NCBI RefSeq assembly: GCF_024642105.1 | Contig: NZ_JAHEBT010000056.1 | Location: 124,731-188,730, forward strand | Direction: 5' to 3' | Source: Flavobacterium sp. | GTDB lineage: Bacteria > Bacteroidota > Bacteroidia > Flavobacteriales > Flavobacteriaceae | Length of the DNA stretch: 64,000 bases | Part shown: positions 63,768 to 64,000 of the stretch, piece after piece | Numbering within the stretch: the first letter of the stretch is position 1 | Layout of the letters: every line of letters begins with the position of its first letter | Translations under genes and position numbers: made by a program | Notes under the pieces: generated by a model | Databases searched by the model: none | Seen by the model: the letters and a program-made list of their open reading frames with translations, nothing else | Told to the model about the DNA's origin: nothing

Positions 63768-64000
63768 TTAAAGATACATTTCAATCAAACCTTCTGGTAA
63801 ATTCATCACTACTTTTTTGTTTTCGCGATCAATTTTTACCAAAAAATGGTCAATCATTGGAATTAGAATTTCAACACCGCCGTTGAGTACTTCAAAAAGA
63901 GGCTGTGCAGTAGAATCGTTGATGGATTGGATTTTGCCTACCACGCCAAGACGTTGGTCTTCTACTTCAAACCCGATTACTTCGTGAAAATAGAATTTAT
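63768..64000 (-). CDS. rimM: Ribosome maturation factor RimM (partial, N-terminus beyond window)
   Basis: The last 76 residues of RimM, ending in a TAA at 63768-63770. The PRC-barrel part is visible in FYFHEVIGFEVEDQRLGVVG, IDHFLVKIDRENKKVVM and the closing LPEGLIEMYL. RimM binds ribosomal protein S19 and helps 30S maturation. The first visible codon is complete from 63998; the rest lies outside. Confidence 0.92.
   Translation of the reverse strand, partial: KFYFHEVIGFEVEDQRLGVVGKIQSINDSTAQPLFEVLNGGVEILIPMIDHFLVKIDRENKKVVMNLPEGLIEMYL

Overview
The window looks like the chromosome of a Flavobacterium-type bacterium (Bacteroidota, Flavobacteriia). The DNA is AT-rich, Shine-Dalgarno sequences are largely absent, and many genes follow a TAnnTTTG -7 box, the typical Bacteroidota promoter element. 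Lineage markers include a type IX secretion (T9SS) C-terminal sorting domain, a PorT-like protein, a MurF-alanine racemase fusion, a short NuoG and a split nuoC/nuoD. I see no prophage structural genes, integrase, transposase, CRISPR array or rRNA.

Layout. (1) 1-9278, minus strand: respiratory complex I operon nuoABCDEFGHIJKL; nuoL runs off the left edge. (2) 9.4-11.7 kb, minus: a cold-shock protein and aspS. (3) 11.7-18.5 kb, minus: a tripartite RND efflux operon led by its TetR-type regulator, with a candidate operator palindrome over the promoter. (4) 18.6-31.3 kb, mostly plus: housekeeping genes (polyprenyl synthase, Crp-like regulator, DOPA-dioxygenase-like protein, sucA/sucB split by a small secreted protein, MFS transporter, TatD, acyltransferase, asparaginase). 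(5) 31.3-31.5 kb: tRNA-Ser(GGA) with a strong terminator. (6) 31.7-47.0 kb, plus: the accessory heart of the window, about 15 kb of tightly packed genes for Sec-exported, phage-tail-fibre-like and lectin-like proteins. It contains a small T9SS-sorted protein, a small outer-membrane protein, a 2121-residue repetitive fibre, a fibre protein with a Peptidase_S74-type chaperone end, two fibrinogen-like proteins (one with a discoidin-like domain, one with glycine-rich and LamG-like domains), a collar/HxH-tip fibre protein and two further fibre-stem proteins. (7) 47.1-64 kb: PorT-like protein, murF/alr, mscL, asd, a TonB receptor with a small His-rich partner, two tandem L,D-transpeptidases, trmB, a LysE-type exporter, an alkyltransferase-like protein, an Fe-S operon (mrp, NifU-type, ferredoxin), a DUF3050 protein, tRNA1(Val) methyltransferase and the end of rimM.

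Most interesting: the operon at 31.7-47 kb looks like a cell-surface fibre and receptor-binding system built from tail-fibre modules but exported by Sec signal peptides rather than packaged in a phage. The giant fibre gene carries a 618-bp tandem duplication with no difference I could find by eye, plus 252-bp and 72-bp period repeats, so its length is probably recombinationally variable. Other points are the TetR operator over the efflux promoter, a 25-bp G/C-rich inverted repeat inside the efflux operon, a dispersed palindromic repeat family, and several genes whose longest reading frame begins at a TTG lying inside the promoter.
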